From assembly GCA_021323855.1 (NCBI GenBank), contig JAJPKE010000017.1, forward strand, positions 1 to 64,000: DNA of 64,000 bases, in the 5' to 3' direction. A program made the position numbers and the translations under genes. Under the pieces are notes generated by a model that saw only the letters and a list, made by a program, of their open reading frames with translations, did not search any database and was not told the origin of the DNA. Below are positions 61,293 through 64,000 of this stretch, piece by piece; the first letter of the stretch is position 1; each line of letters starts with the position of its first letter. This DNA is from Chloroflexota bacterium. GTDB taxonomy: Bacteria > Chloroflexota > Ktedonobacteria > Ktedonobacterales > JADMIN01.

Positions 61293-62093
61293 CTAGTATT
61301 CTACCTCTACACGCGGTCGCGCCCAGGGTTGCGCCTGCGCGCCGGGTGTCGCGCGGCTGGTGGCGCAGCGCAGGACGGGGAGAACGCTCGCCGGGTCGCA
61401 GCCATAGAGACCCGCGCCCCATGCGCCGTTCGTCTCGATGACGGCCCAGCCAGCGCTCGCGATGAGGCCGATATCCAGCACGATGGCGGGCGGCAAATCG
61501 AAATTGGGATCAGCCAGCAGTTGCTCACCATACGCCCGCGCCTCCCGCCATTCCTCTTCGCTGGCAATCCACTGGCCCTGCTCGTCCTCCACCAGTTCGC
61601 CGTCGCGCAGATACGGCGACATCGTGGCAATTTGCCGGTCCAGAACGAAGCAACGGAACTCGATGGACCAGTGAACGGGATCGGCCACCAGCACCGGCGT
61701 ATCGCCCGGCATATCGTCGCTGCCACGCGGTATCTCGGCGTTCATCGTGTAGACGCCCGCCGGGAAGCTCTTCGAGAGCGCGGGCTTGACGAAGCGCGGC
61801 GTCGCCAACGTTCGCGCCTCCGCCAGCGTCGTGTAGGTGATGGTGCGGCGCGTGTAGCGTTCCGGCAGACGCGCCAGCCAATCCGGCGGCGCATCCAGCA
61901 CGACCAAATCGAGCGCGGAGGCCATGATGTCCACCAGCAGCGGCTCGCCATACAGTACGATTTCGCCGGTCAGTGGGCGCGCGGGTGGGCGCCAGTTGGC
62001 GAGGCGAAACACCTGCCAGCCCGCCTGTTCCGCCGCCAGCCGTAGCGCGCGTGAGTCATCGGTATAACGCGGGGAGAGCAGTAATGTCGGCAT
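61293..62093 (-). CDS. ATP-grasp domain protein (R2K type)
   Basis: A 266-residue protein that resembles the R2K clade of ATP-grasp enzymes. The fold pieces are MPTLLLSPRYTDDSRALRLAAEQAGWQVFRLANW, FVKPALSKSFPAGVY, EFRCFVLDRQIATMSPYLRDGE and the nucleotide/metal site WAVIETNGAWGAGLYGCDP. ATP-grasp ligases join a carboxylate to an amine or thiol. No peptide or partner gene is adjacent, so the product is open. The ATG at 62093 has AAAGGAG upstream. The 177-base gap before the lipoprotein gene at 61115 holds nothing clear. Confidence 0.78.
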   Translation of the reverse strand: MPTLLLSPRYTDDSRALRLAAEQAGWQVFRLANWRPPARPLTGEIVLYGEPLLVDIMASALDLVVLDAPPDWLARLPERYTRRTITYTTLAEARTLATPRFVKPALSKSFPAGVYTMNAEIPRGSDDMPGDTPVLVADPVHWSIEFRCFVLDRQIATMSPYLRDGELVEDEQGQWIASEEEWREARAYGEQLLADPNFDLPPAIVLDIGLIASAGWAVIETNGAWGAGLYGCDPASVLPVLRCATSRATPGAQAQPWARPRVEVEY

Positions 62094-62159
62094 GCAATGG
62101 ATGCTCCTTTGACTACATGATAGATTCCCGGTTGTAAACAGCCTGGGGCCGGAAAACCT

Positions 62160-62281
62160 CATTCTCGGCTGTAAACAGCCGGAGTACGCGCGAATTGGCT
62201 AAAGCCCCGGATCCAGACGACCCACTACCCACAAGGACTTCAGTCTACCCGGTCGTGCGCCGGCAGTTTACTGCCGCGAGT
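62160..62281. repeat. Modular hairpin repeat (family B), inverted copy
   Basis: CGGCTGTAAACAGCCG (62166-62181), GGACTTCAGTCTA near 62235, and CGCCGGCAGTTTACTGCCGCG near 62259. The first stem has T-G/A-C in place of the T-T/A-A of the other copies, a compensatory change. Confidence 0.75.
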
Positions 62282-62286
62282 CAGCA

Positions 62287-62760
62287 TTATGCCGCATGCG
62301 CAGCCAGCAATTGCAGCAGAATCGCGCCGGCATGCCCGCAGGGGTCGCCCTCGCCGCCCGCCGCGCACTCGCAGATGACGCGCCCGATGGGTTCGACGCG
62401 CAGATAACACTCGACGCCTACCTGATACTCCGGCTGATCGGAATACGCATGGCCATAGCCATCGCCAATCACCAGCGTGGTGTAGACACGCACGCCTGCG
62501 CCGCGCGCCGTCTGCGCGAAGATGCGATGCGCCACCACTCCCTGCTGCACTGCCAGGTCGAGCGCGTTGCGCTGCCACTGGTCACAGTTCGCCAGGATGT
62601 TGGGCGCGGGCAACGCGGACCGGCGCACCCAGGGCGGCGGCGCATAGAGCCAGTAGGAGCCAGACGGCAGATAGCTCGCAAAAGCTGGAGGTTGCTGTGA
62701 ACGCGGTTGATGGTGGAGCGGAGAGAGAAGCCACGCGAAAAATGTGCTGATCCGGCGCAT
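62287..62760 (-). CDS. Small SWIM-like zinc-finger protein
   Basis: A 157-residue protein of unknown function. The C-terminus reads VICECAAGGEGDPCGHAGAILLQLL, which fits the CxC...CxH pattern of the SWIM zinc finger. Upstream, the core has SYWLYAPPPWVRRSALPAPN and GVVAHRIFAQTARGAGVRVYTTLVIG. The gene starts at an ATG with its ribosome site in the loop of a 9-bp hairpin. It follows (same strand) the secreted protein at 63143 and precedes the ATP-grasp gene at 61293, with a family B repeat in between. No family recognised beyond the motif. Confidence 0.55.
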   Translation of the reverse strand: MRRISTFFAWLLSPLHHQPRSQQPPAFASYLPSGSYWLYAPPPWVRRSALPAPNILANCDQWQRNALDLAVQQGVVAHRIFAQTARGAGVRVYTTLVIGDGYGHAYSDQPEYQVGVECYLRVEPIGRVICECAAGGEGDPCGHAGAILLQLLAAHAA

Positions 62761-62762
62761 AA

Positions 62763-62788
62763 ATGATGCTCGCCTTTCTGAGCATCAT
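62763..62788 (-). promoter_or_regulatory. 9-bp hairpin around the SWIM-like gene ribosome site
   Basis: ATGATGCTC (62763-62771) pairs perfectly with GAGCATCAT (62780-62788). In the mRNA the loop carries AGAAAGGC, the ribosome site, and the stem ends two bases before the ATG. It could control access to the start. Confidence 0.5.
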
Positions 62789-62985
62789 CCCTTCAGCGCC
62801 CCCGCACGATATCCAGTCATGCTATGCTGCGCGCCCTGCTGGTTGCGCATAAACCAATGGATACCGTATGATGAACATCCGGTTTGGTTGCGGGGACCTG
62901 AAAAGATGACGCAATCGAACGGCCTCATGGGCGTTAATGCGCCCTGGGGCCATTCCTCTTTTTTCACCACTTTTTACACAGTTTG

Positions 62986-63008
62986 TGGGAGCAACCGCTT
63001 TGCTCCCA
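62986..63008 (-). terminator. Hairpin downstream of the secreted-protein gene
   Basis: TGGGAGCAA (62986-62994) pairs with TTGCTCCCA (63000-63008), 9 bp. It is 135 bases past the minus-strand stop at 63143. The 382-base gap 62761-63142 otherwise holds the hairpin at 62763 and a CTC repeat. Confidence 0.4.
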
Positions 63009-63062
63009 ACGCAGGCAAGCGTACCATAGCGGCGGGCGGCCTGTCAAGTGGCGCTGTCTGCT

Positions 63063-63140
63063 CTCCCCTCTCCTGCGCCCGCGTGTACGCCAGCGCCTGC
63101 GCTCCCCTCTCCTATGGGAGAGGGGCTGGGGGTGAGGTCA
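63063..63140. repeat. CTC-type hairpin repeats, two adjacent
   Basis: CTCCCCTCTCCTGCGCCCGC (partial) and, from about 63101, CTCCCCTCTCCTATGGGAG, AGGGGCTGGGGGTGAGGTC. They lie just downstream of the secreted protein's stop at 63143. Confidence 0.55.
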
Positions 63141-63142
63141 CT

Positions 63143-63988
63143 TCAGCCGGAGAGGCTCCCCGACGCAATGGCATAGCCGGGCGCAGCAACCGCATAGCTC
63201 CACGCTTTGCTGCCGGGCGTGCAACTCGACTCCTGATCCAAAGTTGGTTCATTCAGCATCGTGCTAGTTATGGGTTGCCACAAAGGGATGGAATCGTATT
63301 CACCGCCCGGACCAATTTGGCAGGAGGTAACTTCCATGTAGTAGAGATGGCTCCGCGCTCCCAACGGAGCCAGAATCGAAACGCTGTGCGGCGACGAGGT
63401 ATCCGATGGGCGCAACACAATGGTGTGGTCGGGTGGAATCACAGGCGCGACGGTGATATGCAGCGCCGGAAAGTGGTCGGCGAATGGGCCAGGATTGCCC
63501 GCATAATCAGTGCTGCCATCTGGTCCAGGTATGGCAGTGAAGAAGGAGCCGGTCTGCGCTGTTATCTCAACGTTGCCGCTCGCCGTGAGTGGCAGAAATT
63601 GCACGAAAGACCACGCCTGACCTGGGTGCAAATCGTTCGAAGAGAACGGGCAATGTATTTCGCCTACATTGAATGATGTATAGGTTGGGTCGTGGCCGCC
63701 AGTCAGGCTTGCATACATGGTCTGGTCGCAAGCGTTGGCGGTTGGCATTCCTTGCACCATATCGGTCGTCTGTGAGGCGTTGGTCAGCGTCAGCCGCACG
63801 GCAAGCAACTCGCTCAGGAAATACGGGCCGGAAGCGACCCGCAGCGAGAGCGTCAGGCCGTTCACCTCAACGATTGACGATGGGCCGTTTATCAGGAGGT
63901 CGCCGCCGTCCGCGCTGGAGACCTGATGCAGCACCAGCGCGCCGCCGAACACCAGCGCGATGACACAGATGCTGACCGTAGCGAACAT
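63143..63988 (-). CDS. Exported beta-rich protein, probably cut by window edge
   Basis: At least 281 residues. The frame begins with a hydrophobic segment, SICVIALVFGGALVLHQ, that serves as signal peptide or anchor. An ATG at 63988 exists, but the frame stays open to the window end with basic residues (RRRG) ahead, so the true start is likely outside. The mature part is beta-rich with SIVEVNGLTLSLRVASGPYFL and four Cys (ANACDQ, IHCPFSS, TSCQIG, SSCTPG), possibly in disulfides. No family recognised. Confidence 0.65.
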   Translation of the reverse strand: MFATVSICVIALVFGGALVLHQVSSADGGDLLINGPSSIVEVNGLTLSLRVASGPYFLSELLAVRLTLTNASQTTDMVQGMPTANACDQTMYASLTGGHDPTYTSFNVGEIHCPFSSNDLHPGQAWSFVQFLPLTASGNVEITAQTGSFFTAIPGPDGSTDYAGNPGPFADHFPALHITVAPVIPPDHTIVLRPSDTSSPHSVSILAPLGARSHLYYMEVTSCQIGPGGEYDSIPLWQPITSTMLNEPTLDQESSCTPGSKAWSYAVAAPGYAIASGSLSG

Positions 63989-64000
63989 TCCGCGCCTGCG

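Noticed and set aside
1-64000. Search for tRNA or rRNA genes
   Set aside because: No cloverleaf with GTTCGA-type T loop or conserved rRNA block was recognised by eye in the gaps; a tRNAscan run could still find one.
1-64000. Search for insertion sequences, integrases or phage genes
   Set aside because: No DDE transposase, serine/tyrosine recombinase or phage structural motif was seen; only small hairpin elements.

Overview
The window looks like chromosomal DNA of a GC-rich, non-proteobacterial soil-type bacterium. The best guess is a Chloroflexota member of the Ktedonobacteria type. This is inferred from gene content: many lipoproteins with plain LxxC lipoboxes, several ECF sigma factors, a very large MalT-type LuxR regulator, an F420/luciferase-like oxidoreductase, a GH15 glucoamylase, a MurJ with a long N-terminal tail, and intergenic space full of short hairpin repeats. 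No rRNA, tRNA, CRISPR array, transposase or phage gene could be recognised. The taxonomic call is inference, not a database result.

Layout. 1-5.3 kb: a CopZ-like metal chaperone, an orphan oligopeptide-type binding lipoprotein, an S41 processing protease and a PAP2 phosphatase. 5.3-9.8 kb (minus strand): GH15 glucoamylase, ChrA-type chromate transporter and two tandem HIT proteins. 10-15.3 kb: a GyrI-like protein, an ECF sigma factor carrying two C-terminal zinc ribbons, a lipoprotein and MurJ. 15.3-19.3 kb: an empty 740-bp spacer, then signal peptidase I, PdxH, a Uma2 endonuclease-fold protein and an MFS transporter. 19.8-24.6 kb: two proteins built on WAVG-type seven-bladed propellers; the second is a membrane anti-sigma factor translationally coupled to its sigma factor. 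24.7-31.6 kb: a cysteine-desulfurase-like protein, LLM oxidoreductase, GT39-like membrane glycosyltransferase, sterol-desaturase-family protein and two small exported proteins. 32.4-36.2 kb: a DnaA protein away from any dnaN, an ICMT-like methyltransferase, a VOC protein and an AraC regulator.

36.3-44.4 kb: Rho with a long leader, a stand-alone Clp_N protein, ROK glucokinase, glutamate racemase, a thioesterase, a membrane protein, Hsp20 and a DUF3800-like protein. 44.5-51.5 kb: a lipoprotein, cupin, membrane protein, DHA2 efflux pump and the 1032-residue LuxR regulator. 51.6-56.1 kb: a YxFTxD lipoprotein, QueA-like enzyme, SDR-VOC fusion, DinB protein and a zinc-ribbon protein. 56.2-64 kb: a histidine kinase/response regulator pair, an L,D-transpeptidase, a lipoprotein, an ATP-grasp protein, a SWIM-like protein and a secreted protein cut by the window edge.

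Common themes are envelope work (MurJ, MurI, L,D-transpeptidase, LepB, S41 protease, PAP2) and sensing across the membrane (two ECF systems, HK/RR, LuxR, AraC). Most genes stand alone or in pairs; long operons are rare. Gaps between genes hold two dispersed hairpin repeat families: CTC elements (CCCCTCTCC...GGAGAGGGG) and modular elements built from GGCAGT-ACTGCC, GGACT-AGTCC and GGCTTT-AAAGCC hairpins. The arms of the second family vary in a compensatory way between copies.
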